NCBI GenBank assembly: GCA_002478225.1
Contig: DLMV01000017.1
Location: 42,994-100,918 of the forward strand
Direction of reading: 5' to 3'
DNA length: 57,925 bases
DNA from: Deltaproteobacteria bacterium UBA7527
GTDB taxonomy: Bacteria; Desulfobacterota; Syntrophorhabdia; Syntrophorhabdales; Syntrophorhabdaceae
Below, piece after piece: positions 8,436 to 16,696 of the stretch (position 1 is its first letter; each line of letters starts with the position of its first letter). The notes under the pieces are model-generated. The model was given only the letters and a program-made list of their open reading frames with translations, was not told the origin of the DNA and ran no database searches. The translations under genes and the position numbers were made by a program.

Positions 8436-8589
8436 AGTTCATAGCTGATAGCTCTTAGTATACTGGATGCTCGATGCTGGACGCTGGAAAAAGGAGGTCA
8501 TAGTGCTTAACAGACGGTATGTCGTAGCTCGTACCAGCATCAGGTATCCAGCATCGCGCTTGCTATGAGCCATCAGCTATGAGCTAAGA
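8436..8589. repeat. Heptamer-repeat palindromic element, copy left of selB
   Basis: The left arm (8436-8484) is seven consecutive 7-bp units in one phase, going from AGCTGAT-type words to TGGATGC-type words. A 49-bp core (8485-8533) follows. The right arm (8534-8589) is eight in-phase heptamers that are roughly the reverse complement of the left arm (CCAGCAT, GCTATGA types). The core TGGAAAAAGGAGGTCATAGT recurs in reverse orientation at 10654-10684 on the other side of selB. Confidence 0.85.
8503..8568 (+). other. Micro open reading frame in the element core (21 codons, GTG start)
   Basis: A perfect AAGGAGG stands 5 nt before GTG at 8503. The frame begins VLNRRYVVAR and ends with TGA at 8566-8568, running into the right heptamer arm. 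The copy at 10598-10666 starts VLNRQYVVVR with one silent change, so the first ten codons are conserved between the copies. Translation is a hypothesis. Confidence 0.3.
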
Positions 8590-8597
8590 ACCGCTAT

Positions 8598-10493
8598 TTA
8601 TGAGCGCAGCACCCTCTTATCCCCTACCCTGATCGTCAGCTTTATCTCATCAAGGTATTCAAGGAGGGGGATCATGTATTTCCTGGAGAGGTCAAGGGTG
8701 GATTTGAAATCAGAGGGCGTCATCTCTTTCTTCTGCGTCAGGTAAGCAACAACCATCTTTTTCAGGTCTTCTATGATGTCGCGGTGAAAATACATATCAC
8801 CTTTTATCTTGATCACCTTGCCATCAAAAACAAGGCTCTCGAGGATGTCCTTGATGTGCTGCTCATTTTTGTTAAGTTCCGAAGAAAGCTCCTTAAGGCC
8901 CGGCGGGGTAAAACCATACTGATATAACCTCTTCAGCACTACCTGCTTAAAGCGTTCAATGTCTTCGTTCTGAGTACCCCTTTTGCCCTTTGCGATAACC
9001 TTATCCTTCTCTGTTACGACAGCCCCTTCCTGTATGCACTCTTCCAGAGCTGCCAGGAATACCTGGGGTTCTACCTGAGGAAGCTTCATTCTCAGCTCTT
9101 CCCTCGACATACCGACTTTCAGAGGATTTTTTGCATAATAATCATTGATCAACCTGACTAAAATTTCCTTATACTCTGTAAATTTCTTGGAATGAACAAC
9201 GGTCTTTCCTATTATCCGTACCTTATTTTTTTCATATAGGGTTTGTATGGTGTGATCTACCCCCCCTTCTTTTTTGCCAAGCAGCATGAAGAACAGCTCT
9301 CTTTTCAAACCGCCGTGTCCTGCCTTCAGGAGATGGTATTCGGCCTTATCGGCGTCACTTCCATGCATAAGAAGGGCGTAAATACCGCTTAAGCCTTCGG
9401 ACTGTCTTTTGTGTCTCCCGGGCAAAATATCAAGGACCTTTCCACCCCCAACAGTCTGTATTGCATAAGGGCCTCTCAGGATATAGCGGTCACCGGTCAG
9501 CATGACGAGCGGCTGGGAGAATACGAATTGCACGAAGCGCTCTTCGCCCGGCTCTATGGCGTCGCTGTCGAGAAGCACAAGCCGGGCCTCTTCCTGCATT
9601 GTTGCTATATGGAATCTCAGAATGCTGTTATTTTTTATCGGCTTGAGGGGCAATGCGAGATATTTCAACGTAGCGTCGATCCTCCGTGAGGGAGATAATG
9701 TACCGGGTTTCCCTATGACAACGCCCCTCTCAATATCATGTTTCTCTATACCCTGTATATTCAAAGCAATCCTTTGGCCCGCAATTGCCTCACCGACATC
9801 TTTATGGTACGCCTGGATATTCCTCACCTTTGCATATCTATTGAACGGATAGATCTCCACCTCGTCCCCAACATTGATGCAGCCTGAGATGCATGTCCCG
9901 GTAACGATCGTGCCGAACCCCTTCAGGGTAAAGATCCTGTCAACGGGCAGCCTGAATATCCCTTCCCTCGACCTCTCATCGGTCTCCTTGGCAGCGCCTT
10001 CGATCAGGTCCTTTAAGAGTGTAATGTTCTCGCCGGTGGCAGATGAAACAGGCACTATCGGCGCTCCCTCGAGGGACCTTCCGGAAAGGAAATCCTTAAT
10101 GTCCTCCCTTACAAGCTCTACCATGTCATTATCCACGAGATCTGTCTTGGTGATCGCGACAATACCCCTTTTTAGCCCAAGGAGCTCGCATATATCGAGA
10201 TGCTCCCGTGTCTGCGGCATCACCCCTTCATCTGCAGCAACAACAAGCAATACCATGTCAATGCCCCACGCACCGGCAACCATGTGCCTCACAAACTTTT
10301 CGTGCCCCGGAACATCAACGATTCCCACGAGGAGGTCTTCGCCAAATTTGTAATGAGCGAAACCGAGCTCGGTCGTGATGCCCCGCTCCTTTTCTTCCTT
10401 GAGTCGATCGCAGTCAATACCGGTGATCGCCTTTATCAGCGTCGTCTTCCCGTGGTCTATATGCCCTGCCGTACCGATAACGATCCGTTTCAT
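8598..10493 (-). CDS. selB: Selenocysteine-specific translation elongation factor SelB
   Basis: A GTPase of about 631 residues that carries Sec-tRNA to the ribosome and binds the SECIS hairpin of selenoprotein mRNAs. The EF-Tu-like part starts GTAGHIDHGKTTLIKAITG with the family marker DCDRLKEEKERGITTELGFA, then DVPGHEKFVRHM and TKTD. Beta-barrel domains follow, and the last ~250 residues are helical winged-helix repeats that read SECIS RNA. The ATG at 10493 is preferred over GTG at 10502 because a promoter -10 box (10510-10505) would place the RNA start between them. There is no Shine-Dalgarno. Its clients in this window are bamE and bamF. selA, selC and selD are not seen here. Inverted repeat elements flank the gene. 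Confidence 0.96.
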   Translation of the reverse strand: MKRIVIGTAGHIDHGKTTLIKAITGIDCDRLKEEKERGITTELGFAHYKFGEDLLVGIVDVPGHEKFVRHMVAGAWGIDMVLLVVAADEGVMPQTREHLDICELLGLKRGIVAITKTDLVDNDMVELVREDIKDFLSGRSLEGAPIVPVSSATGENITLLKDLIEGAAKETDERSREGIFRLPVDRIFTLKGFGTIVTGTCISGCINVGDEVEIYPFNRYAKVRNIQAYHKDVGEAIAGQRIALNIQGIEKHDIERGVVIGKPGTLSPSRRIDATLKYLALPLKPIKNNSILRFHIATMQEEARLVLLDSDAIEPGEERFVQFVFSQPLVMLTGDRYILRGPYAIQTVGGGKVLDILPGRHKRQSEGLSGIYALLMHGSDADKAEYHLLKAGHGGLKRELFFMLLGKKEGGVDHTIQTLYEKNKVRIIGKTVVHSKKFTEYKEILVRLINDYYAKNPLKVGMSREELRMKLPQVEPQVFLAALEECIQEGAVVTEKDKVIAKGKRGTQNEDIERFKQVVLKRLYQYGFTPPGLKELSSELNKNEQHIKDILESLVFDGKVIKIKGDMYFHRDIIEDLKKMVVAYLTQKKEMTPSDFKSTLDLSRKYMIPLLEYLDEIKLTIRVGDKRVLRS

Positions 10494-10504
10494 GATTGTC
10501 ACTA

Positions 10505-10533
10505 ACTATACAATATTTTACCTCACTGCTCAA
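10505..10533 (-). promoter_or_regulatory. Candidate promoter of selB
   Basis: Reading the minus strand: TTGAGC (10533-10528), a 17-bp spacer, and TATAGT (10510-10505). The predicted RNA start near 10498 is only about 5 nt before the ATG, and no Shine-Dalgarno is present, so the transcript may be effectively leaderless. Confidence 0.4.
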
Positions 10534-10547
10534 TGAACTTCACCACG

Positions 10548-10744
10548 CTGACAGCTCATGGCAAGCACGATGCTGGATACTGGATACTTGATGCTGGTTA
10601 GATAAACCGATTTAACGCTATAAACCTATACGGTATACGAACTACTACATACTGTCTGTTAAGCACTATGACCTCCTTTTTCCAGTATCCAGCATCGAGC
10701 ATCCAGAATCTGGCGCTCTACGAGCTATGAACTATCAGCTATGA
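10548..10744. repeat. Heptamer-repeat palindromic element, copy right of selB (inverted)
   Basis: Seven in-phase heptamers at 10548-10596 (CTCATGG, GATACTG, GATGCTG types) and nine at 10682-10744 (CCAGTAT, CCAGCAT, GCTATGA types) form inverted arms around a core of 85 bp. The core part 10654-10684 is the reverse complement of 8485-8515 without a mismatch. Together with the element at 8436-8589 it brackets selB as an imperfect inverted pair. Confidence 0.85.
10598..10666 (-). other. Micro open reading frame in the second element core (22 codons, GTG start)
   Basis: AAGGAGG is placed 5 nt before GTG at 10666. The frame starts VLNRQYVVVR and ends with TAA at 10600-10598. After about eleven codons it diverges from the other copy. 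It may be a translated micropeptide, or only a conserved DNA/RNA core that happens to contain an SD-like sequence. Confidence 0.3.
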
Positions 10745-10759
10745 GCCGAATTATATCCA

Positions 10760-10788
10760 TTGACTTGCCGTATGCTTTATGTTTTAAA
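10760..10788 (+). promoter_or_regulatory. Candidate promoter of the histone-deacetylase-fold gene
   Basis: TTGACT (10760-10765), a 17-bp spacer, and TTTAAA (10783-10788). The predicted start falls on or next to the ATG at 10796, which lacks a Shine-Dalgarno. Confidence 0.35.
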
Positions 10789-10795
10789 AAAACCT

Positions 10796-11551
10796 ATGGA
10801 CAGTATCCCTGTTGTCTACAGCAAAGATTTTCTTACCGACTATCCCACGGTGGATTGCGAATGTCCCGACCGGGTGGAGAAGATATACTCTCATATCAGA
10901 AATATCGCCGACTTCACGGAGCCCGGGCCATGCGGCATATCTGACCTTATGCTCTGCCACAGCGAACAGCTTGTCAGGTCAGTGCAGAGAGATCCCGTTA
11001 TTTATGATATAGCCTGCAGATCTGCTGGGGGAGCCATAAAGGCAGCCGAGCTCGCGCTGCAAAGACCGTCGTTTGCCCTTATCAGGCCCCCCGGCCATCA
11101 TGCGGGACGTGATTTCAACGGTGGTTTCTGTTTCTTCAATAATATGGCAGTAGCGATCAAAAGGCTTGTCTCGAAGGGGCTCATACGAAATGCCCTCATC
11201 GTCGACATAGACCTCCATTATGGCAACGGGACATACGACATCGTGAAGGAAGACGGCAATATTGATTTCGTAAACATCGACTCGGCTTCAAGGGAAGATT
11301 TTTTTAACGACATCGAAGCGGCTTTAGAAAAAGCATCATCATTCGACATGCTCTGCTGCTCAGCGGGATTCGATACTTATATCCGCGACTGGGGCGGTCT
11401 CCTCTTTACCGAAGATTACCGGAAAGCCGGCCGCATGCTCGCTTCATCAAACCCGCATTTTTTTACGGTCCTCGAAGGAGGCTACTATATCCCTGACCTC
11501 GGCATCAATGTTCATGCATACCTGAAGGGACTCCTGGAAGCTTGTTCATAG
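10796..11551 (+). CDS. Histone-deacetylase-fold amidohydrolase (AcuC/AphA-like), short form
   Basis: A cytosolic zinc-dependent deacetylase-fold enzyme of 251 residues from the ATG at 10796; an in-frame ATG at 10772 and TTG at 10760 lie upstream. Conserved residues are complete: the tandem histidines in RPPGHHAG, the GFCFFNNMAVA strand, the zinc ligands in DIDLHYGNGT and SAGFDTY, and the closing LEGGYY. It is shorter than the usual 300-380 residues because several loops are trimmed. Bacterial members remove acetyl groups from proteins (AcuC, acting on acetyl-CoA synthetase) or polyamines. The target here is not known. A role in controlling CoA ligases by deacetylation is a speculation suggested by gene content only. 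Its end overlaps the comEC start by about 10 bp. Confidence 0.82.
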   Translation: MDSIPVVYSKDFLTDYPTVDCECPDRVEKIYSHIRNIADFTEPGPCGISDLMLCHSEQLVRSVQRDPVIYDIACRSAGGAIKAAELALQRPSFALIRPPGHHAGRDFNGGFCFFNNMAVAIKRLVSKGLIRNALIVDIDLHYGNGTYDIVKEDGNIDFVNIDSASREDFFNDIEAALEKASSFDMLCCSAGFDTYIRDWGGLLFTEDYRKAGRMLASSNPHFFTVLEGGYYIPDLGINVHAYLKGLLEACS

Positions 11552-13815
11552 TCTCCGTCATAGCGTTCATCCTCGGCATTTATGCAGAAGCCCTCTATGC
11601 CCTTTCTCTAAGACCGATCGCCATCTTTTTGATGGTCTTCATATTCTCCGCAGGCATCCTGTTAAGGAAAAAGCACCAAGCAGCCCTGCCGCTTGTTGTC
11701 ATTGCTTTTATGTTCATCGGCGCGTTGAGGATCGGGATGGTCAGCATTGATCATCAACCCGTCGATATCGACAACGATCATACAATCTATGAAGGGTCCG
11801 TTGTTGAGGCATCATCGAACATCAAGATCGTCAAGCTCTCAGAACCTGCTTCGCTGGCGCAGATAAGAACAATTTACAGGACAACTGAAGATATCAGCAT
11901 CAACGACAGGGTGAGGATCTGGGGACGCCTGAAAGAGCTTGCCCTTGCATACAACAATCCCCAAGTCACATCATGGAAGTGGCTGAAAAGGCTCGAGGGC
12001 ACATTCTATGAAATACGCGGCGTTACGGTCTCCGTAACAAAGGGAAAAGATTATGTTGGATCCTGGAGGAACATGCTCAGGGAAAAGATAGACAATTCAC
12101 GTTCAAAATATGCAGGGATAATCAAGGCGCTGACCATCGGAGATGCAACGGGCATTGACGAACACACGAAAACCCTGTTTCTCAGAACCGGCACATCTCA
12201 TATACTTGCAATATCCGGTGCGCATATAGGCATCGTCACGGCCTTCTTCTTTTTTCTCGCAAGGATATTCTTCAGGATGTCGCCTGCAATGAGATACAGA
12301 GGTGATGATACGAGGTTTGCAGCTCTGCTTTCTATCCCCTTTGCGTTCATGTTCATGGTCATGGCAGGCTCAAGCATACCGACAATACGGGCAGCGATCA
12401 TGATAATGGTCTATATGCTGTCCCTCTATTTTGAACGGGGCAGGAGCATCCTGAACACTGTAGCCTTAAGCGCCCTCATCATCCTTCTTATCTACCCGCA
12501 TTCCATCTTCATGCCCACGTTCCAGCTAACCTTCTCAAGCGTCCTCTTCATCATACTATTCACAGAACGGATCTACCCGATGATCAACGTTAAGAACAGG
12601 ATGATCAAATGGCTCCTCTCCTCAATGCTCATTACGCTCTCCGCAATGCTGGGAACATTGCCCGTTGTGATCTACCATTTTTACGGGATCAACCCGCTGT
12701 CGTTCATCCACAACCTTATCTCGGTTCCGATAATGTGCATGGCAGCAATGCCGCTCAGTCTTATCGGCATCCTCGTGCCCTTTGGAGAATACCTTCTGCG
12801 TCTCTCGGGTGAGATACTCAGTTTCAATATCGGGATCCTGCGGCATCTCGACTTCGGCTACATCTACCCGGTGATCCGCCCTGATCTCTTTGAGGCAGTC
12901 CTTTATTTCACGCTTGTCCTTTCTTTCCTGTTCGTCAACAGGAAGCATGTAAAGGTCTTGCTGATCGGGATTCTCCTGCCGCTGACAGTCGTACACTCTA
13001 TGTTCGTATACGATCAGCGGTTTTACAACAAGCATCTCTGTTTGCATTTTATCGATGTCGGACTGGGGGAGAGCATTCTCATTGAGGCCCCCAAAGGCAT
13101 GAGGATGCTCATAGACGGGGGCGGCTCCTACAAGGGCGAATATGACATAGGCAGATCGATCCTTACCCCCGTCCTCCTCTCCAGAAAGATCAGAACCATC
13201 GACTATGTGATCAACACCCACCCTCACGGTGACCATATTGGCGGTCTCTTTTATATTGTGAAGAATTTTACCGTAAAACATTTCGTCATTAGCAAGTATT
13301 TTGTCACCGAAGATAAATTTCTCGATATCATGAATGTTGTAAGGATAAAGAACATACCTGTCGAACGGTGGGAGACGGGTGATCACTTCACGTTTAACGG
13401 CATGGATTTCAATGTCCTCCATCCCGATAGCGCCGTTACCATTGAAAACCCCAACAACGCTTCACTCGTTATGAAAATCTCTTACGGAAAGAACAGCTTC
13501 CTTCTCACCGGTGATATCGAGTCAGAGATAGAGCATAAACTGGTCCTGGCGGGGCTCGCCGCAAAGACCGATGTCCTGAAGATACCGCACCACGGCAGCA
13601 AATACTCCAGCAGCGACCACTTCCTCAATGTTGTCAAACCGCATGTCGCAGTGCTGAGCGTGGGCAGAGGCATCAAGGGGCTCCCCGGCGAGGAAGCTCT
13701 GGGACGATATAAACGATCATCGATCCCTGTATTGCGGACCGACAGGAACGGATCCATAAGCATATGCTCTGACGGGGAGAACATCCGCTGCAATACAACA
13801 GCGAATAGTCGATAG
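11542..13815 (+). CDS. comEC: ComEC/Rec2-family DNA uptake channel protein
   Basis: A 757-residue polytopic membrane protein. Three parts are visible: an N-terminal membrane anchor with a soluble OB-like domain (residues ~1-190), a Competence domain with many transmembrane helices (about 195-480, including TSHILAISGAHIGI), and a C-terminal MBL-fold domain from about 500 with HFIDVGLGES, NTHPHGDHIGG and the later LLTGDIE and PHHGSKYSSS. It would carry single-stranded DNA across the inner membrane. The start is TTG at 11542 inside the preceding gene, so the two are translationally linked. The stop codon lies inside a heptamer array. Confidence 0.9.
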   Translation: MFIVSVIAFILGIYAEALYALSLRPIAIFLMVFIFSAGILLRKKHQAALPLVVIAFMFIGALRIGMVSIDHQPVDIDNDHTIYEGSVVEASSNIKIVKLSEPASLAQIRTIYRTTEDISINDRVRIWGRLKELALAYNNPQVTSWKWLKRLEGTFYEIRGVTVSVTKGKDYVGSWRNMLREKIDNSRSKYAGIIKALTIGDATGIDEHTKTLFLRTGTSHILAISGAHIGIVTAFFFFLARIFFRMSPAMRYRGDDTRFAALLSIPFAFMFMVMAGSSIPTIRAAIMIMVYMLSLYFERGRSILNTVALSALIILLIYPHSIFMPTFQLTFSSVLFIILFTERIYPMINVKNRMIKWLLSSMLITLSAMLGTLPVVIYHFYGINPLSFIHNLISVPIMCMAAMPLSLIGILVPFGEYLLRLSGEILSFNIGILRHLDFGYIYPVIRPDLFEAVLYFTLVLSFLFVNRKHVKVLLIGILLPLTVVHSMFVYDQRFYNKHLCLHFIDVGLGESILIEAPKGMRMLIDGGGSYKGEYDIGRSILTPVLLSRKIRTIDYVINTHPHGDHIGGLFYIVKNFTVKHFVISKYFVTEDKFLDIMNVVRIKNIPVERWETGDHFTFNGMDFNVLHPDSAVTIENPNNASLVMKISYGKNSFLLTGDIESEIEHKLVLAGLAAKTDVLKIPHHGSKYSSSDHFLNVVKPHVAVLSVGRGIKGLPGEEALGRYKRSSIPVLRTDRNGSISICSDGENIRCNTTANSR

Positions 13816-13928
13816 CGGACAGCCGTCAGCAGACAGCACACGGCTCATAGCAACAGCAAGAACTAAGCAGGCAGTAAGCAGTATGCAGGTAAATCTTTTG
13901 CTGCCTACTTCCTACTGCCTACTCTGTT
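13808..13928. repeat. Heptamer arrays forming a palindrome between convergent genes
   Basis: Five in-phase units of the GCGGACA/GCAGACA type (13808-13842) begin inside the comEC stop region. Three units of the GGCAGTA type (13870-13890) are followed by a 10-bp loop and four CTGCCTA-type units (13901-13928), which pair with them (17 of 20 positions). The last unit touches the ppx stop. It could act as a bidirectional terminator-like hairpin, although no T run follows. Confidence 0.75.
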
Positions 13929-14839
13929 TAGTCTTGGCTGGCAGCTATATGCTCGTAAATAACGCCATACCGTACGCCCTTTGCGCTGACGACGCATTCA
14001 TTGATCCCGTAGAACGACATCATCTCACGCAGGAGAACAACCCCCTGTAAAATGATATCTTCCCTCCCCTTTTCCATGCCCTTTATTGTCCTCTTCTCCG
14101 AAACGTTCATCTTTTGCAGCGCATCGATGGCATCGCATATCCTCCCGTATGGGATCCCAAGACCATGGATCTTCTCTTTATCAAAATATTCACACTCACG
14201 GATAATGCTCGCAAGGGTTGTGATCGTTCCGCCGGTCCCGACAAGAATGTCGGAATGGCCAAGGAACCTCTCATCGAGCAGTGACCTGATATGCCCGGTC
14301 ATGGCCTCTATCTCGCTGCCGGTGGGCGGATCATTCCTGATGAACATCCCGGTCAGTTTTACCGAACCTACCGGCAGCGACACAAAATCCCGAAGGGCCT
14401 CCCGGTCTCCCGTAATGATCTCTGTGCTGCCCCCGCCTATGTCAGTGATCATAAACCGTTCCCTGCCGATGATCCTATCGTTCTTCACCGACAGGTACGT
14501 ATAGTGCGCTTCTTGGCGCTCGCTTATGACGCTGATCGAAAGTCCGAGAAGGTCCTCAGCAAGGTCTACGAACTCTTGGCCGTTGCGTGCCTCTCTCAAC
14601 GCGCTTGTACCGACGCAGTAAATGTGCTCTACTCCATGAGCCGCCGCAATGTCAGCATATTTCCGCAGGATTTTTAAGCCTCTATCCATTGCATCTTGCG
14701 ATATACGCCCCGTCTCCTTTACGCCCTCTCCCAGCCTGACCGTAGTGGAGATGTCGGCGATCTCGTGGACAGCTTTCCCTGCATCAACGATCAGGAGCAG
14801 GATCGTGTTCGTTCCAACGTCAATAGCGGCACATTTCAT
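13928..14839 (-). CDS. Ppx/GppA family phosphatase (exopolyphosphatase-like)
   Basis: A 303-residue member of the ASKHA ATPase fold that hydrolyses polyphosphate or pppGpp. The N-terminal phosphate-1 motif AAIDVGTNTILLLIVD and the phosphate-2 motif ITDIGGGSTEI (near residue 137) are intact, and GTGGTITTLASI near 205 is the adenosine-like motif. Length matches the short, N-terminal-only Ppx form without the HD-like C-terminal domain. GAGG precedes the ATG. It is divergent from the CcdA-like gene with only 25 bp between them, so promoters must overlap the coding ends. Polyphosphate and pppGpp specificity cannot be told apart here. Confidence 0.88.
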   Translation of the reverse strand: MKCAAIDVGTNTILLLIVDAGKAVHEIADISTTVRLGEGVKETGRISQDAMDRGLKILRKYADIAAAHGVEHIYCVGTSALREARNGQEFVDLAEDLLGLSISVISERQEAHYTYLSVKNDRIIGRERFMITDIGGGSTEIITGDREALRDFVSLPVGSVKLTGMFIRNDPPTGSEIEAMTGHIRSLLDERFLGHSDILVGTGGTITTLASIIRECEYFDKEKIHGLGIPYGRICDAIDALQKMNVSEKRTIKGMEKGREDIILQGVVLLREMMSFYGINECVVSAKGVRYGVIYEHIAASQD

Positions 14840-14864
14840 TTGACAACCTCACAGGAAACTACTT

Positions 14865-15608
14865 ATGATAGCTTGCATGTATGCCATCTCTCTTTTTGAT
14901 ATCAGCGGACTTCTTGCTCTTGCATCAGGTTTCCTCTCTTTTTTCAGCCCCTGCATCCTGCCGCTTGTCCCGTCTTATCTGATCTTTATAAGCGGCATCA
15001 CCTTTGATAATTATAATGAACTAAAAACAAAAAAATACAGAAAAGTCGTCCTGGTCCATTCCATCGCATTCATATTAGGGTTCTCTTTCATATTCGTCTC
15101 TCTTGGCATATCTTCTTCGATCCTCGGCAATTTTCTTGTCGATCATCAGGAATACATCATAAAGATCGGGGGCATTTTTCTTATCGTGATGGGGCTGTTC
15201 ACCCTGAACATCCTGAGAATGCCTTTTCTCAATCAGGAGAAATTGATCCGGCTCGAAAGAAAACCTATTGGCATTTTTGGCTCCTTTGTCATCGGCGCAA
15301 CGTTCTCCCTCGGCTGGACACCCTGTGTCGGCCCTGCTCTTTCATCCGTTCTTATTATAGCATCAACAACAAAAAGGATATCGGAAGGCATTTATCTCCT
15401 TGGGCTCTATTCGCTTGGTCTTGCTGTTCCTTTTATCCTCTCCGCCCTTCTCTTCGACAAGCTCTTCTATTTTTTAAAACGGTATGGTTTTGTGACAAAG
15501 TATTCTATGAGGATCATGGGGATCCTGCTTATGGTCATGGGCCTATTGCTCATCACTTCATACTATACCACTCTGACGCTAAAGCTGGGACGGTTCCTGT
15601 CTTTCTGA
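14865..15608 (+). CDS. CcdA/DsbD-type thiol-disulfide transporter (cytochrome c biogenesis family)
   Basis: A 247-residue integral membrane protein with about six helices. The two membrane cysteines that shuttle reducing power from cytosolic thioredoxin outward lie in FFSPCILPLVPSYL (residue ~30) and GWTPCVGPALSSVL (residue ~150), both followed by the family proline motif. There is no fused thioredoxin or periplasmic domain, so it is the CcdA type. AGGAA stands 8 nt before the ATG, and a second ATG at 14877 is possible. No cytochrome c maturation gene is adjacent, so the downstream partner is unknown. Confidence 0.88.
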   Translation: MIACMYAISLFDISGLLALASGFLSFFSPCILPLVPSYLIFISGITFDNYNELKTKKYRKVVLVHSIAFILGFSFIFVSLGISSSILGNFLVDHQEYIIKIGGIFLIVMGLFTLNILRMPFLNQEKLIRLERKPIGIFGSFVIGATFSLGWTPCVGPALSSVLIIASTTKRISEGIYLLGLYSLGLAVPFILSALLFDKLFYFLKRYGFVTKYSMRIMGILLMVMGLLLITSYYTTLTLKLGRFLSF

Positions 15609-15791
15609 GCGTAAACCGCATCTTAAGCACACACAACCCGTAGTCAGGCGTGAGAGGAAAAATACAGCTGAAACGGGGAACTTGTTGCTCGCTGCTCGAT
15701 ACTTGATACTGACGAAAAATTACTTAACGCGCCAATGAGAGCATCGGTGTCGGGTCCATCCCCTTACGCCTTACGCCTCACGAATGATCTA
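15609..15791. repeat. Gap with two heptamer families between convergent genes
   Basis: Four in-phase units of the GTTGCTC/GATACTG kind occur at 15684-15711 and three of CTTACGC, CTTACGC, CTCACGA at 15763-15783. A weaker GTAGTCA/GGCGTGA stretch near 15640 is the likely inverted partner of the latter. No terminator with a T run was found. Confidence 0.7.
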
Positions 15792-16691
15792 TCAGAAATC
15801 GAGCTTCTTGAATTCGCCCTTGAACCTGTCCTTGAACTTCTTTAATACCTTGTTCTCGATCTGCCGTGCCCTTTCCCTGGAGATATGAAATTTTGCGCCT
15901 ATCTCCTGCAATGTCAAGGGTTCTTCTGAGAGTATCCTGTTCTCAAAGATGAAGAGCTCCTTCTCGTTCAAGGTTTTTTTAAATTCAGTTACTTTTTTTG
16001 TAATGATCTCGTCTTTTTCCTTATCGGCAACTATCTCCTCGACATTTTCATCCGTCCTGATCATATCCATGATCGTATCGTCACTCTCATCGTGCAAGGG
16101 AGATCCAAGGGATACATCGGCATATGACAATCTTTTCTGCATATCCTCAACCTCCCCCTCTTTGACGTCAAGCGTGCTTGCAAGGAGTTGCGGTGCGGGA
16201 AAGATCCCCAGCGCTTCAAGTTTCTGCTTCTCTTTATTCAGCCTGTAAAATAACTTCCTCTGGCTTTGCGTTGTCCCGATCTTCACAAGGCTCCAGGAGT
16301 CCATTATATGTTTAAGGATATAAGCCCTGATCCAGAAAGAGGCGTAGGTGGAGAACTTCGTCCCTTTATAGGGATTATATTTCTTCACCGCGTGGAGAAG
16401 CCCAACATTTCCTTCCTGTATGAGATCGAGGATATTGAGATAAGTGTTATAATACTCAAGGGATATCTTTACAACAAGTCTCAGATTCGAGATGACAAGC
16501 TGATGCGCTGCATCCCTGTCCCTGTCTTTATAGACCTTTTTTGCGATCTCAAGCTCCTCTTCTCTCGAGAGGACCGGATATCTTGATAATTCTGAGAGGT
16601 ACTGCTTAAGAGGATCAAATTGCGCGGGAAGGGCGCCATCGTCCCCCTTCTTTACAAGGTCTTCCTGCTCATCAAGTAAGATATCTTCCAT
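15792..16691 (-). CDS. rpoH: RNA polymerase sigma factor of the RpoH (sigma-32) type
   Basis: A 299-residue group 3-like sigma factor. Region 1.2/2 reads DPLKQYLSELSRYPVLSREEE, then NLRLVVKISLEYYN, LDLIQEGNVGLLHAVKKYNPYKGTKFSTYASFWIRAYI. The RpoH box is recognisable as TTQSQRKLFYRLNKEK (residues ~140-155). Region 4 carries a helix-turn-helix (LTLQEIGAKFHISRERARQIE). It would direct heat-shock or stress genes. The ATG is 5 bp after the xdhC stop with no clear Shine-Dalgarno, which suggests coupling to the upstream molybdenum genes or an undetected internal promoter. Distinguishing RpoH from a paralogous stress sigma needs a phylogeny. Confidence 0.82.
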   Translation of the reverse strand: MEDILLDEQEDLVKKGDDGALPAQFDPLKQYLSELSRYPVLSREEELEIAKKVYKDRDRDAAHQLVISNLRLVVKISLEYYNTYLNILDLIQEGNVGLLHAVKKYNPYKGTKFSTYASFWIRAYILKHIMDSWSLVKIGTTQSQRKLFYRLNKEKQKLEALGIFPAPQLLASTLDVKEGEVEDMQKRLSYADVSLGSPLHDESDDTIMDMIRTDENVEEIVADKEKDEIITKKVTEFKKTLNEKELFIFENRILSEEPLTLQEIGAKFHISRERARQIENKVLKKFKDRFKGEFKKLDF

Positions 16692-16696
16692 GAAGA

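Noticed and set aside
8485..8533. tRNA-Sec (selC) gene in the element core next to selB
   Set aside because: No cloverleaf or long variable arm can be formed, and the core is too short.
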